This document shows positions 7,792 to 15,431 of a DNA stretch of 16,175 nt, in pieces. The DNA is from an uncultured Chryseolinea sp. (lineage in GTDB: Bacteria; Bacteroidota; Bacteroidia; Cytophagales; Cyclobacteriaceae), in NCBI GenBank assembly GCA_946478915.1, contig CAMLER010000028.1:1-16175 (forward strand). Direction: 5' to 3'. The notes under the pieces were generated by a model. The model had not been told where the DNA came from. It saw nothing but the letters and a program-made list of their open reading frames with translations, and did not search any database. The first letter of the stretch is position 1; every line of letters starts with the position of its first letter. The position numbers and the translations under genes were made by a program.

Positions 7792-9099
7792 ATGAAATTT
7801 TATAGCACGAATAATCCCAAGGTGAAGGTAGACTTGAGGCGAGCAGTTACCGAAGGTCTTGCTCCAGACAATGGGTTGTACATGCCGGAGCACATTCCGG
7901 TTTTAAGCGCAGACTTCTTTCGGGAAATTGGCAGGAAATCATTTAAGGAAATTGCATTCGACGTAGCCAATCATTTGATTGGAGACGATATTTCAAAGGA
8001 TGAACTGCAGCGTATTGTAGATCACACGATTCAGTTCGATGCTCCTTTGGTAACTGTCGAAGAGGGCGTATACGCACTTGAGCTTTTCCACGGACCAACA
8101 CTTGCCTTCAAAGATTTTGGAGCGCGTTTCATGTCCCAGTTACTAGGCTATTTTGCAAATCAGCAAGACAAAGAGATTGTTATTTTGGTGGCCACATCCG
8201 GTGACACAGGGAGTGCTGTGGCCAATGGATTTCTGGATGTTCCCGGTACAAAAGTCGTAGTGCTTTACCCCTCCGGAAAGGTTAGCGAAATACAGGAGAA
8301 GCAATTTACTACGCTCGGGAAAAATATCACGGCAATTGAGGTCGATGGCACATTTGACGATTGTCAACGTTTGGTGAAACAGGCATTTCTAGACCGCGAG
8401 CTAAATGCTAAGCTTTTTCTTACGTCAGCAAATTCAATCAACATTGCCCGTTTAATTCCGCAATCCTTTTATTTTTTCTATGCTTATTCGCGTTTGCAGG
8501 ATAACGGAAAGCCAATCATTTTCTCGGTGCCGAGCGGAAACTTCGGAAATCTAACTGGTGGGCTACTGGCAATGAAAATGGGGTTACCGGTTTCAAAATT
8601 CATTGCCGCTACTAATATTAATGATGTGGTACCGGAATACCTTGTGTCAAGGCAATTCAAGCCCCGCGCTTCTGAACAGACAATCAGCAACGCGATGGAT
8701 GTTGGCAACCCAAGCAACTTTGCCCGCATCATTGATCTTTTTCAAGATGATTTCGATCGCATCCGTGAGTTAATTTTTGGATGTGCCTTCACGGATGAAG
8801 AGACGAGGGCAGCCATGCGCCAGGTGTTTGCTTCAAATGGTTACGTTATGGACCCCCATGGAGCGGTAGCATATCTGGGCTTGAAAAAATATATGAAAGA
8901 ATCGCATGCCGACGCTATTGGTGTTTTCGCAGAGACGGCCCACCCGGCGAAATTCCGCGATGTGGTGCAGGAAACATTGTCGAGCTCAGTTGCTATTCCG
9001 GAAAAGCTGCTCAAATTCATGGCCCTGTCAAAGAAGGTTATTACTATGCCAGCATCGTATGAGGCCTTCAGCGAGATCCTGGCAGATAAGCTAACCTAG
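7792..9099 (+). CDS. thrC: Threonine synthase
   Basis: A 435-residue PLP enzyme that converts O-phosphohomoserine to threonine and phosphate, the last step of the pathway. The N-terminal Y-S-T-N-N-P and the G-L-A-P-D-N-G-L-Y-M-P block (22-32) are typical of the family. The PLP lysine is Lys107 in H-G-P-T-L-A-F-K-D-F-G-A-R-F (100-113), followed by A-T-S-G-D-T-G-S-A-V-A. The P-S-G-N-F-G-N motif lies mid-protein. Length fits the bacterial ThrC1 type. It starts 11 nt after thrB and closes the operon. No terminator follows; the last codon and stop overlap the 3' end of the convergent pcm gene. Confidence 0.98.
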   Translation: MKFYSTNNPKVKVDLRRAVTEGLAPDNGLYMPEHIPVLSADFFREIGRKSFKEIAFDVANHLIGDDISKDELQRIVDHTIQFDAPLVTVEEGVYALELFHGPTLAFKDFGARFMSQLLGYFANQQDKEIVILVATSGDTGSAVANGFLDVPGTKVVVLYPSGKVSEIQEKQFTTLGKNITAIEVDGTFDDCQRLVKQAFLDRELNAKLFLTSANSINIARLIPQSFYFFYAYSRLQDNGKPIIFSVPSGNFGNLTGGLLAMKMGLPVSKFIAATNINDVVPEYLVSRQFKPRASEQTISNAMDVGNPSNFARIIDLFQDDFDRIRELIFGCAFTDEETRAAMRQVFASNGYVMDPHGAVAYLGLKKYMKESHADAIGVFAETAHPAKFRDVVQETLSSSVAIPEKLLKFMALSKKVITMPASYEAFSEILADKLT

Positions 9100-9746
9100 A
9101 CATTCCATCCTTCCTTGCCCAGCAATGGTACGAACGCGAAATTTGAGAACTCCGTTTGAATAAGTTTTCCGTTCTTCTTTCGTATCTGCAACATCGTTTG
9201 CTTCTCCCGGTCTCCCACAGGAATGACCAAAATCCCCCCTTCGGCAAGTTGGTCGGTGAGCGCGACAGGTACGACGGGGGCGCCAGCAGTCACCAGAATC
9301 TTATCAAAAGGCGCTTTGGACGGCAAGCCCTTGGAACCGTCACCGTGAAAAAAATAGGGCTTATAACCGAGCCGCGGCAGCATCTCCCGGGCTGTCTCAT
9401 AAAGGGTGCGGTTATACTCTATGGTAAATACTTTTGCGCCCAGTTCTAATAGGATGCATGCTTGATAGCCTGAACCTGTTCCAATCTCAAGAACCCTGTC
9501 CCCGGGCTTGATTTCCAGCTTTTCCGATTGAAAGGCCACCGTATAGGGTTGGGAAATGGTTTGGCCTTCTCCAATAGGAAAAGCCTTGTCCTGATATGCG
9601 TGGTCAATGAGGGCATTTTCAAAAAAAACATGTCGCGGAACGCGCCCTACCGCGGCTAAAACTGTCTCATCTTTGATACCCTTTTCCCGCAACTTCTTAA
9701 CAAGTTTATTTCGCAATCCTCGCAATTTGTAATTGTCATCAACCAT
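9096..9746 (-). CDS. pcm: Protein-L-isoaspartate O-methyltransferase
   Basis: A 216-residue cytoplasmic SAM-dependent enzyme that methylates isoaspartyl residues in damaged proteins so that they can revert to normal aspartate. The conserved R-V-P-R-H-V-F-F block is at residues 35-42, G-Q-T-I-S-Q-P-Y-T-V-A at 61-71, and the SAM-binding V-L-E-I-G-T-G-S-G-Y-Q-A (motif I) at 85-96. The later D-K-I-L-V-T-A-G-A and G-G-I-L-V-I-P-V-G blocks are also present. Length is normal. The ATG at 9744-9746 gives MVDDNYKLRGLR, the expected start. It is convergent with thrC and their stop codons overlap (9096-9099). Its upstream region carries the DnaA-box-like sequences. Confidence 0.97.
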   Translation of the reverse strand: MVDDNYKLRGLRNKLVKKLREKGIKDETVLAAVGRVPRHVFFENALIDHAYQDKAFPIGEGQTISQPYTVAFQSEKLEIKPGDRVLEIGTGSGYQACILLELGAKVFTIEYNRTLYETAREMLPRLGYKPYFFHGDGSKGLPSKAPFDKILVTAGAPVVPVALTDQLAEGGILVIPVGDREKQTMLQIRKKNGKLIQTEFSNFAFVPLLGKEGWNV

Positions 9747-9770
9747 GGCCAGCTCGATACGAATCCAATT

Positions 9771-9790
9771 TGTGGATCGTTTGTGGATAA
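9771..9790 (-). promoter_or_regulatory. Perfect DnaA box beside a degenerate copy, upstream of pcm
   Basis: On the minus strand 9790-9782 reads TTATCCACA, the strict DnaA-box consensus. A second TTTGTGGAT repeat 11 nt away gives CGATCCACA (9779-9771), two mismatches from consensus. The repeat spacing is one helical turn. Adjacent sequence (9789-9830) is AT-rich. A third near-match, TTCTCCACA, lies on the plus strand at 9959-9967. The boxes lie between the likely pcm promoter and the pcm start, so DnaA control of pcm is possible. A single nonamer can also occur by chance. Confidence 0.5.
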
Positions 9791-9795
9791 GATAT

Positions 9796-9828
9796 AAATA
9801 CTAGATTATCAATACTTTAGATTCCAAA
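9796..9828 (-). promoter_or_regulatory. Weak candidate promoter of pcm
   Basis: On the minus strand TTTG (9828-9825) is followed after 21 nt by TAGTATTT (9803-9796), which loosely resembles TAnnTTTG. The position upstream of pcm is appropriate, but the -7 element lacks the final G and the spacing is long. Confidence 0.25.
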
Positions 9829-9845
9829 TTAGTTTCCGGAACACA

Positions 9846-9897
9846 GAAAAAATGTCACTTGCCCGTTAGAAAACCGTTGCAAAAAAGACATTTTTTC
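9846..9897. repeat. 11-bp perfect inverted repeat with 30-nt loop
   Basis: GAAAAAATGTC (9846-9856) and GACATTTTTTC (9887-9897) are perfectly complementary. The loop holds two CCGTT copies about 10 nt apart (9863-9867 and 9874-9878). It lies midway between the divergent pcm and HYC-type genes. It could be a regulator site, a transcript hairpin or chance in AT-rich DNA; no function is assigned. Confidence 0.6.
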
Positions 9898-9968
9898 AGG
9901 CTTTCCAAAGTTTGAAAGATTCTTTAGGAAATTTGAAACTTATGGTATTACTTTAAAGTTCTCCACAA

Positions 9969-10190
9969 GTGAAAAAGCTTTTTGCCATAGCGTTCACATG
10001 TGTTTATCTGCTCCCTACAGTAGGTGTGATCAAGAACACACACTACTGTATGGGCAGAATAAACCTTCCTCCTCAGGTCCTAGAGGTAGAAAAAGCACCA
10101 TTCATATCAAAAAATAATCAACAAAACAGAGCTGAATTTTTTATCCTCAGCGATTTGTATTCGGAAGCATTTGTCGTGCTCCTCGCTTAA
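9969..10190 (+). CDS. Small exported HYC-type protein, apparently truncated or degenerate
   Basis: A 73-residue ORF starting with GTG at 9969. Its N-terminus, M-K-K-L-F-A-I-A-F-T then a hydrophobic stretch and G-V-I-K-N-T-H-Y-C-M-G-R, matches the start of the Bacteroidota HYC_CC_PP family, small secreted proteins with a conserved His-Tyr-Cys (here 25-27), a later Cys-Cys pair and a Pro-Pro motif, usually around 120-150 residues. Here the Cys-rich middle is absent: only PP (34-35) follows closely, and the last 35 residues do not resemble the family. I looked in the other two frames after HYC and saw no continuation, so an internal deletion fits better than a simple frameshift. It may be a pseudogene or a short family variant. 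It ends 6 nt from the convergent TPR-CHAT stop. Confidence 0.55.
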   Translation: MKKLFAIAFTCVYLLPTVGVIKNTHYCMGRINLPPQVLEVEKAPFISKNNQQNRAEFFILSDLYSEAFVVLLA

Positions 10191-10196
10191 ATTATT

Positions 10197-12878
10197 TTAG
10201 TATCCGATCAAGACAAACGGTGCCCAATAATAGGGCGAAGCATATTTCATATCGCGCATTAAAACCAGTTTGGCTTGTTGCAGACTGGTGGCGAAATTCT
10301 CTTCAGAAGAGTTTAACAACTCTTTATAAAAATTCTTCATGAGTTCAGCCGTGGATTGATCCGGAACATTCCAAAAAGAAACTATTATTTTTTCGGCACC
10401 GGCATACACCAAAGCCCGTGATAAACCGATAACGCCTTCTCCCTTGAAAATTTTCCCTAAACCCGTCTGACACGCCGACAGCGTAACAAGTTTTGCATTC
10501 AACTCAAGGTTAAATATTTCTCCGGAATAAAGTGTGCCGTCCTCGTCCGACGAGGAAGTTTGTAGAAATAAACGCGACAATTCTGGGTTGGATTCATCGA
10601 CTATACCGTGCGTTGCAAAGTGTAAGTAGGTAAAATCGTTAAGGTTCGTTTTTTTGATCATTGCTTCATCCGCCTGGTGTCGTGTTAAAACAACTTTCTT
10701 CAGGCTCCTGGAGGAGAATAGTTCAGAAATTTCCTGTACTTCTGACTCACTCCCTGGAAGTTCTACTAGTCGATTTTTCTCAAAAGTAACTGGGGCACAT
10801 AAGAAAATAGAAGGCGCAGTCGTGTGGGGTGCTTGATTTTTCTGCAAGATAAGCCCTGCAGATAATTCGTATCGAACTGAAAATCTTTTCAGCAGATAAG
10901 GAAATGCATCGAAAGAAAGATCATTCCTGACCTTCTGATAAAAAAGACTTTCAAATGGGATGATGCTAAGCTTACCAGTCGGAAGCAATACAAGGTTTTT
11001 TATTCTTTTGGAAATCTTTGGCACCAACAATTGGGATAGTTGTACCGCCGATTCTTTGAAAACCTCGAGCTGATTGTAAACCAGACTGTTCCGAAGTCCA
11101 CTGATGTTGCGTTCAAAATCAGCAGGTATTGCACGTGAAAGAGCTTTAAAGCTTTTCTGTGAAATTTGGAATATATATAAACGTTGATTCTTTTCGTCGA
11201 TAAAATATGAAAGAATCGAAGTGTGTTGATCTATTTTCTGTTGAAGGGCACTGATGGAGGGTGTCGAGACATTGAACTTAAGATTATAGTAGGCGGGAAA
11301 TTTACTCTCCAGTTCTCTGACGAAATTTTTGCTTCGTTGATTTAGGTTAAACTTTAATTCCCGTAAATACCGCTCCTCTGTCTCGCCCGGCTTTGATGAC
11401 AGTTTCTGTGTAAGAACGGCGATCTCTCCTTTAAGCCTTTTCTCCTCTTCTAAGAGTTCTGGGGGAATGCCGGAAAAAGATTTTGCACGGGAGTCAGAAA
11501 TAGCCTCCAGCAGAACGGCTGATTTGCTTTTCTCTGCAAAGTAAAAAGCCATCTGATACCAGTGTTTCTTGTTGGGTGCTACTTCTGCCGCTTCGAATGC
11601 AATGCGTACTCCCGCAGCGTAAACATCGGTTGCGATCGTTCCCAACAAGATCTTGTCACTTTCATTTGTAATTTGCTGACGCAATTCGTCGATGAGCGTA
11701 TCACAAACCTGCAGGGATTTCAGGCCCATTTCAAATTCATCGAATTTTAATGTTCTACCAAAATGTCTTGCCTCAAGCGCTTCCGCCTTGTTCAGTAATG
11801 AGTAAAGCAGCGTATTACCACTATAATAACTTTCAGCCCCAGGATTTTGATTTAGGTGCGGATCATTGAAATCACTCACATTCGCGATTAGCGCCTGATG
11901 AAAGAAATATATCGCTGAATCGTAATTACCCTCCGCTAATTTTAATTTCCCTAACGCGTTCAGCACTGTTCCAATTTCAGGATGCTTATGACCATAACTG
12001 TCCCTGTAAATCCTAAGAGCTTTGAGATAATACTCTTCCGACGCTACGTCATTCTTCATCCGCAGGTAAGTTTGTCCAAGATTAAAATATATAAATGCTT
12101 TCGTTGGATGCGCATTTGGATAAATCTTGCTCCAAATTTTAAGTGCAGATTCAAAGTTGTTTACAGCATCACCAAAGAATTCCAACGTCCGGTAGACAAG
12201 TCCCATATTAGTATTGGCAATTGCTATCTTAGGGTGATTCTTGCCGTGAATGCGCTCATATATCGCTAACGCCTTTTCATAATGATCCAAAGCTTTGTTG
12301 GCATCGGTGGTGCTGTAAACGAGTCCAAGGTCATTATACGATGCGGCGATCAATTCCTGATTTTCGTCAAGGTTCTGCCGTATCGACAGGGCCATACGCA
12401 ATTGCTCTTCGGCTTGCCCATATTCACCTGTCGCCAAATAGGCGTTGCCGAGATAGGAGAGGAGTTTTGCTGTCTCAGGACTGTTTTGATCCGCTTGATC
12501 CATATTCCGCAAGGCATTCTGCAGGGTTGTCAACGCCAGATCGTTTCTGCCCTGGTGAAGAAAAAGAAATCCCTGGTTGCTTTTCGTTATCAATTCCTGC
12601 CGACGCGAAAGTGATTGTTCAGATAAACTTTCGAGCTGCCGCTCAGCATCTTCAAATTTTCCAGCGAGTATAAGCACCTCAGCTCTTTTATTCTCCAGCG
12701 AAATGCGTTCATGGGGGTCAGAGATAATTTTTATTGTACGGTCCAGATGAGCTATTGCGTTATCATATTGTGAATTGTCAACCAACGAGTCCAGGACCGA
12801 CATTTCAGCCTGACCGTTTGAGGTGGTGGTGGCAAAACCTAAAAGTGATATGAAGAACAAAAATACTTTCACGGCCAT
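10197..12878 (-). CDS. Secreted TPR-CHAT protein (caspase-like protease domain)
   Basis: An 893-residue protein. Residues 1-24 form a signal peptide (basic start, F-L-F-F-I-S-L-L-G-F core, likely cleavage after N-G-Q-A), so it is exported. About 30-335 are TPRs; five are clear (about 137-168, 178-210, 219-252, 261-294 and 303-332), several separated by the G-K-N-H-P / Y-G-H-K-H-P linkers of 42-residue kinesin-light-chain-type repeats. A helical and probably coiled-coil linker (about 440-530) precedes the CHAT domain (about 600-893). CHAT is a clan-CD, caspase-like fold. The expected catalytic dyad is present: His757 in H-F-A-T-H-G (753-758) and Cys803 in S-A-C-Q-T-G (801-806), with the family block G-E-G-V-I-G-L-S-R-A-L-V-Y-A-G-A (813-828). 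The ATG lies 1 nt after the outer-membrane gene stop. Substrate is unknown. Confidence 0.93.
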   Translation of the reverse strand: MAVKVFLFFISLLGFATTTSNGQAEMSVLDSLVDNSQYDNAIAHLDRTIKIISDPHERISLENKRAEVLILAGKFEDAERQLESLSEQSLSRRQELITKSNQGFLFLHQGRNDLALTTLQNALRNMDQADQNSPETAKLLSYLGNAYLATGEYGQAEEQLRMALSIRQNLDENQELIAASYNDLGLVYSTTDANKALDHYEKALAIYERIHGKNHPKIAIANTNMGLVYRTLEFFGDAVNNFESALKIWSKIYPNAHPTKAFIYFNLGQTYLRMKNDVASEEYYLKALRIYRDSYGHKHPEIGTVLNALGKLKLAEGNYDSAIYFFHQALIANVSDFNDPHLNQNPGAESYYSGNTLLYSLLNKAEALEARHFGRTLKFDEFEMGLKSLQVCDTLIDELRQQITNESDKILLGTIATDVYAAGVRIAFEAAEVAPNKKHWYQMAFYFAEKSKSAVLLEAISDSRAKSFSGIPPELLEEEKRLKGEIAVLTQKLSSKPGETEERYLRELKFNLNQRSKNFVRELESKFPAYYNLKFNVSTPSISALQQKIDQHTSILSYFIDEKNQRLYIFQISQKSFKALSRAIPADFERNISGLRNSLVYNQLEVFKESAVQLSQLLVPKISKRIKNLVLLPTGKLSIIPFESLFYQKVRNDLSFDAFPYLLKRFSVRYELSAGLILQKNQAPHTTAPSIFLCAPVTFEKNRLVELPGSESEVQEISELFSSRSLKKVVLTRHQADEAMIKKTNLNDFTYLHFATHGIVDESNPELSRLFLQTSSSDEDGTLYSGEIFNLELNAKLVTLSACQTGLGKIFKGEGVIGLSRALVYAGAEKIIVSFWNVPDQSTAELMKNFYKELLNSSEENFATSLQQAKLVLMRDMKYASPYYWAPFVLIGY

Positions 12879-12879
12879 T

Positions 12880-13818
12880 TCAGAATCGATAGTAATAGCT
12901 TAGTGTCGAAACGAAGTCGCGGGTTAATCCATCAGGATTGTTGTGTCGCTTCTCGATCTTGTGCCCTGCAAGAAATTTTATCCCGGATCTGACATCAAAG
13001 CTGTAGCCTGCTGTAACTATACCTGAAAGTGCTAAGCCTTTTGCTCCATGAGGCTTCACCTCAGACCCGTTGGGCAATGTAATTTCATCGTTAGTAACCC
13101 GATATATCGGTAACAAGCCCAAAGAAAAGTTAAGTCGGGAGAATCGCCAGTTCCGTTCGACACGTAGCATGATATCGGTACCTCGCTTAAGGTGCCGTGA
13201 TTGATTATAGCGGGTGATGTATCCTTCTTCGCTGGTACCTTTCCAGGCCTCCCAGACAAATTCATTTTCATTTTTGTTGAATGGATGCTGTATACCTGTT
13301 GCAAACAGCCATTTTCTGGTGATCAAGGATATTCCTGCAATGGCATCATAACTACCAAGACTAGTCTGATAATACATCGGCAATGGTAATCCGTCTACTT
13401 CTTTGTCGGCATTATTTGTCGGGATTTTTCCACCTAATGAAACATTGATATCGAACTTTTCCGAACTGTGTATCTTCCTTGTCACGCACAACGAAATGTC
13501 GCCTAAACCCGACGTACTTGCCAGCTGACCGCGCACGAATTGAAACGGCAACTTCACCTGGAAAGAGGTAGTTGAGTTTAAACTAAAATTGAAATCTGCT
13601 GTTGCAACGTATACGATAGGCGTCAGGGGCGTGGTTCCCCGATAAAAGCTTACCTCGACCGACCGTAATCTGAGATCGAGTTTTTTATGGTATGGCTGAT
13701 CCGGCTTCAGCGCGCCCATTGTACAAAATCCGGCGTCGCTGCAGCCTTGTGCCATCACATCGTAATCAATCAGCGTTCGCATTAATAGAACTGCTAAAAG
13801 GATCGCTGGCTTTAACAT
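12880..13818 (-). CDS. Putative beta-barrel outer-membrane protein, partner of TPR-CHAT gene
   Basis: With the ATG at 13818-13816 the protein has 312 residues: a signal peptide (L-K-P-A-I-L-L-A-V-L-L-M to M-A-Q), then a mature N-terminus G-C-S-D-A-G-F-C-T-M-G-A-L-K-P with two cysteines six residues apart. The rest is a run of alternating amphipathic strands (for example F-N-F-S-L, F-Q-V-K-L-P-F, F-D-I-N-V-S-L-G-G-K-I-P) ending in Y-Y-Y-R-F, the aromatic C-terminus of an outer-membrane barrel recognised by BAM. I do not recognise a specific family or cargo. A TTG start three codons upstream (13827) is possible but less likely. The stop TGA is separated by one base from the downstream TPR-CHAT ATG, so the two are very probably co-expressed. 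Confidence 0.85.
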   Translation of the reverse strand: MLKPAILLAVLLMRTLIDYDVMAQGCSDAGFCTMGALKPDQPYHKKLDLRLRSVEVSFYRGTTPLTPIVYVATADFNFSLNSTTSFQVKLPFQFVRGQLASTSGLGDISLCVTRKIHSSEKFDINVSLGGKIPTNNADKEVDGLPLPMYYQTSLGSYDAIAGISLITRKWLFATGIQHPFNKNENEFVWEAWKGTSEEGYITRYNQSRHLKRGTDIMLRVERNWRFSRLNFSLGLLPIYRVTNDEITLPNGSEVKPHGAKGLALSGIVTAGYSFDVRSGIKFLAGHKIEKRHNNPDGLTRDFVSTLSYYYRF

Positions 13819-13852
13819 AGGTGACAAGAAGTAGAGCTAAGGTAAAAAAAAG

Positions 13853-13876
13853 AAACCCGAAGGTTGCTTCGGGTTT
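13853..13876 (-). terminator. Strong intrinsic terminator after the M23 peptidase gene
   Basis: AAACCCGAAG (13853-13862) and CTTCGGGTTT (13867-13876) form a perfect 10-bp stem with a 4-nt loop. Read on the minus strand the stem is followed by CTTTTTTTT, a good T run. It lies 28 nt beyond the M23 stop and just upstream of the outer-membrane gene, so that gene's promoter must sit in the short stretch around or after it, or it depends on readthrough. I see no clear promoter there. Confidence 0.93.
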
Positions 13877-13903
13877 GTCTCAAAAATATTTCCAGCTGAT
13901 GAA

Positions 13904-14890
13904 TTACATTCCCAGCGATTGATTTTCTATTGAAGCAAGTTCAAGAACTTTTTCGTATTCAGCAGGGGTAAGATCGTTATAAAAATAGTGTACCGGATTC
14001 ACCTTGCTGCCGTTGATAAGCACTTCATAATGGAGGTGAGGAGCAGTCGACATACCTGTATCTCCCACGTACCCGATCAAGTCTCCGCGCTTCACGTTTT
14101 GTCCTGACCTAACTGCAAAATCATGCATGTGCGCATATCGTGTACGATAACCAAACCCATGATCGATTTCAACCATTTTGCCATAACCGCTGAATTTCAC
14201 GCTCACTTCTGAAATAGTTCCATCCGCGGTCGCGTAAATTGGCGTACCAATTGAAGCTGCGAAGTCGATACCGGGATGCATCTTTTTCACTTTATAGATT
14301 GGATGCGTGCGCAATCCATAACCCGAAGAAAGTGCATGTAGCTGTTTGTTCGAAATCGGTTGAATCGCAGGAATAGCAGCGTAAAGCTTTTCTTTTTTCT
14401 CTGCCAATTCTACGACTTCATCCTGCGACTTGGATTCGATGTATAGTTTTCTCCTGAGAAGGTCAATTTTTTCATTTAATGCAACAACAAGATCTTCATG
14501 CGCAATGTCTTTCTCTCGTATATCGGCGTAACGATCAGCGCCGCCCACGCCTGCGTGACGAACCGATTTTTCAATAGGCTCAGCGCCTAACACCACCCGA
14601 TAAATATTGTCATCGCGGTGTTCGATATTGTCAAGAATTCCGCTTAGGTGTGCAAGATCTTTCGAAAGCTTTTCATAGTAAAACTCAAGTTCCTTTACCT
14701 CGTTTTTCAGGATGAGTTCTTTGGGTGATTCGAAATAATCGCTGTACAGGTAGACCGTCAAGAGACCGGCAGCCATGGCTATTGTAAGGGAAAGAATCCC
14801 TAAAGCATTGAGAATAACGTCACTGGTTTTGACCTTAACCCGTTCGTACTTGCAGGTCTCCGTGTCGTAATAGTATTTAATGCGTGCCAT
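13904..14890 (-). CDS. Membrane-anchored M23 family peptidoglycan endopeptidase
   Basis: A 328-residue protein. A short cytoplasmic start (M-A-R-I-K-Y-Y-Y-D-T-E-T-C) is followed by one transmembrane helix (about 24-48) and a coiled-coil periplasmic region (about 55-170). The M23 (LytM) domain is at about 190-305. The zinc ligands are visible: His205 and Asp209 in H-P-G-I-D, and His287 in H-L-H-Y-E (285-289), with His254 in Y-A-H-M as the extra conserved histidine. The domain therefore looks catalytically competent and probably cuts peptidoglycan cross-links in the periplasm. Coiled coil plus M23 is a common Bacteroidota architecture for cell-wall hydrolases. It follows mogA by 10 nt and ends the trhO-mogA operon. 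No cleavable signal peptide is predicted. Confidence 0.93.
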   Translation of the reverse strand: MARIKYYYDTETCKYERVKVKTSDVILNALGILSLTIAMAAGLLTVYLYSDYFESPKELILKNEVKELEFYYEKLSKDLAHLSGILDNIEHRDDNIYRVVLGAEPIEKSVRHAGVGGADRYADIREKDIAHEDLVVALNEKIDLLRRKLYIESKSQDEVVELAEKKEKLYAAIPAIQPISNKQLHALSSGYGLRTHPIYKVKKMHPGIDFAASIGTPIYATADGTISEVSVKFSGYGKMVEIDHGFGYRTRYAHMHDFAVRSGQNVKRGDLIGYVGDTGMSTAPHLHYEVLINGSKVNPVHYFYNDLTPAEYEKVLELASIENQSLGM

Positions 14891-14900
14891 AGACTAATAA

Positions 14901-15431
14901 TTATACGGATTGAGGCCTAAAAACCCTTATGAATTCGTCATTGCTTTCGATAAATGGTCCTCCCAGCAGATCAATGCAATATGGAATCGCCGGAAAGACA
15001 ACCTCTAAACACTGACGAATCGATTTTGGCTTCCCTGGTAAATTTACAATTAAAGATTGGTTACGTATCCCTGCTGTCTGGCGCGAAAGGATGGCTGTGG
15101 GTACGTATGTAAGACTTTTTGCGCGCATCAACTCCCCAAAACCCGGCAGGATTTTCTGGCAAACTGCTTCTGTGGCTTCTGGAGTTACATCGCGTACAGC
15201 GGGGCCAGTCCCGCCAGAGGTCACGATCAGACAGCACTTTCGGTTATCCGCCATATCAATCAACGTATTCTCAATAAGCGATTGCTCGTCTGGAATCACT
15301 TCGTATTCTTTTTCCCATGGCCCCTTGATGTATTCAGTAAGCACCTCCACAATGGCCTTACCTGGAATATCTTCGTAAATACCTTTGCTGGCGCGATCAG
15401 ATACGTTAATAATTCCTATGCGGATAGTCAT
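14901..15431 (-). CDS. mogA: Molybdopterin adenylyltransferase (MogA)
   Basis: A 176-residue cytoplasmic protein that adenylates molybdopterin before molybdate insertion in molybdenum cofactor synthesis. The family blocks are in order: [17 protein letters not shown] (5-21), I-P-D-E-Q (46-50), the substrate-binding [15 protein letters not shown] (73-87), [16 protein letters not shown] (111-118), N-L-P-G-K-P-K-S-I (130-138), and the closing [10 protein letters not shown]. These match MogA more closely than MoaB, since PTAILSRQ and NLPGxPKSI are MogA features. Length is usual. Its ATG overlaps the trhO stop by 3 nt (ATGA), and the M23 gene follows after 10 nt. No other molybdenum gene is in the window. 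Confidence 0.95.
   Translation of the reverse strand: MTIRIGIINVSDRASKGIYEDIPGKAIVEVLTEYIKGPWEKEYEVIPDEQSLIENTLIDMADNRKCCLIVTSGGTGPAVRDVTPEATEAVCQKILPGFGELMRAKSLTYVPTAILSRQTAGIRNQSLIVNLPGKPKSIRQCLEVVFPAIPYCIDLLGGPFIESNDEFIRVFRPQSV

Noticed and set aside
13819..13827. TTG start for the outer-membrane protein
   Set aside because: An ATG three codons later leaves a normal signal peptide and is the more likely start.
13853..13876. Terminator as evidence for the outer-membrane gene's own control
   Set aside because: The T run is on the minus strand after the stem, which terminates the M23 transcript; it does not indicate a riboswitch for the next gene.
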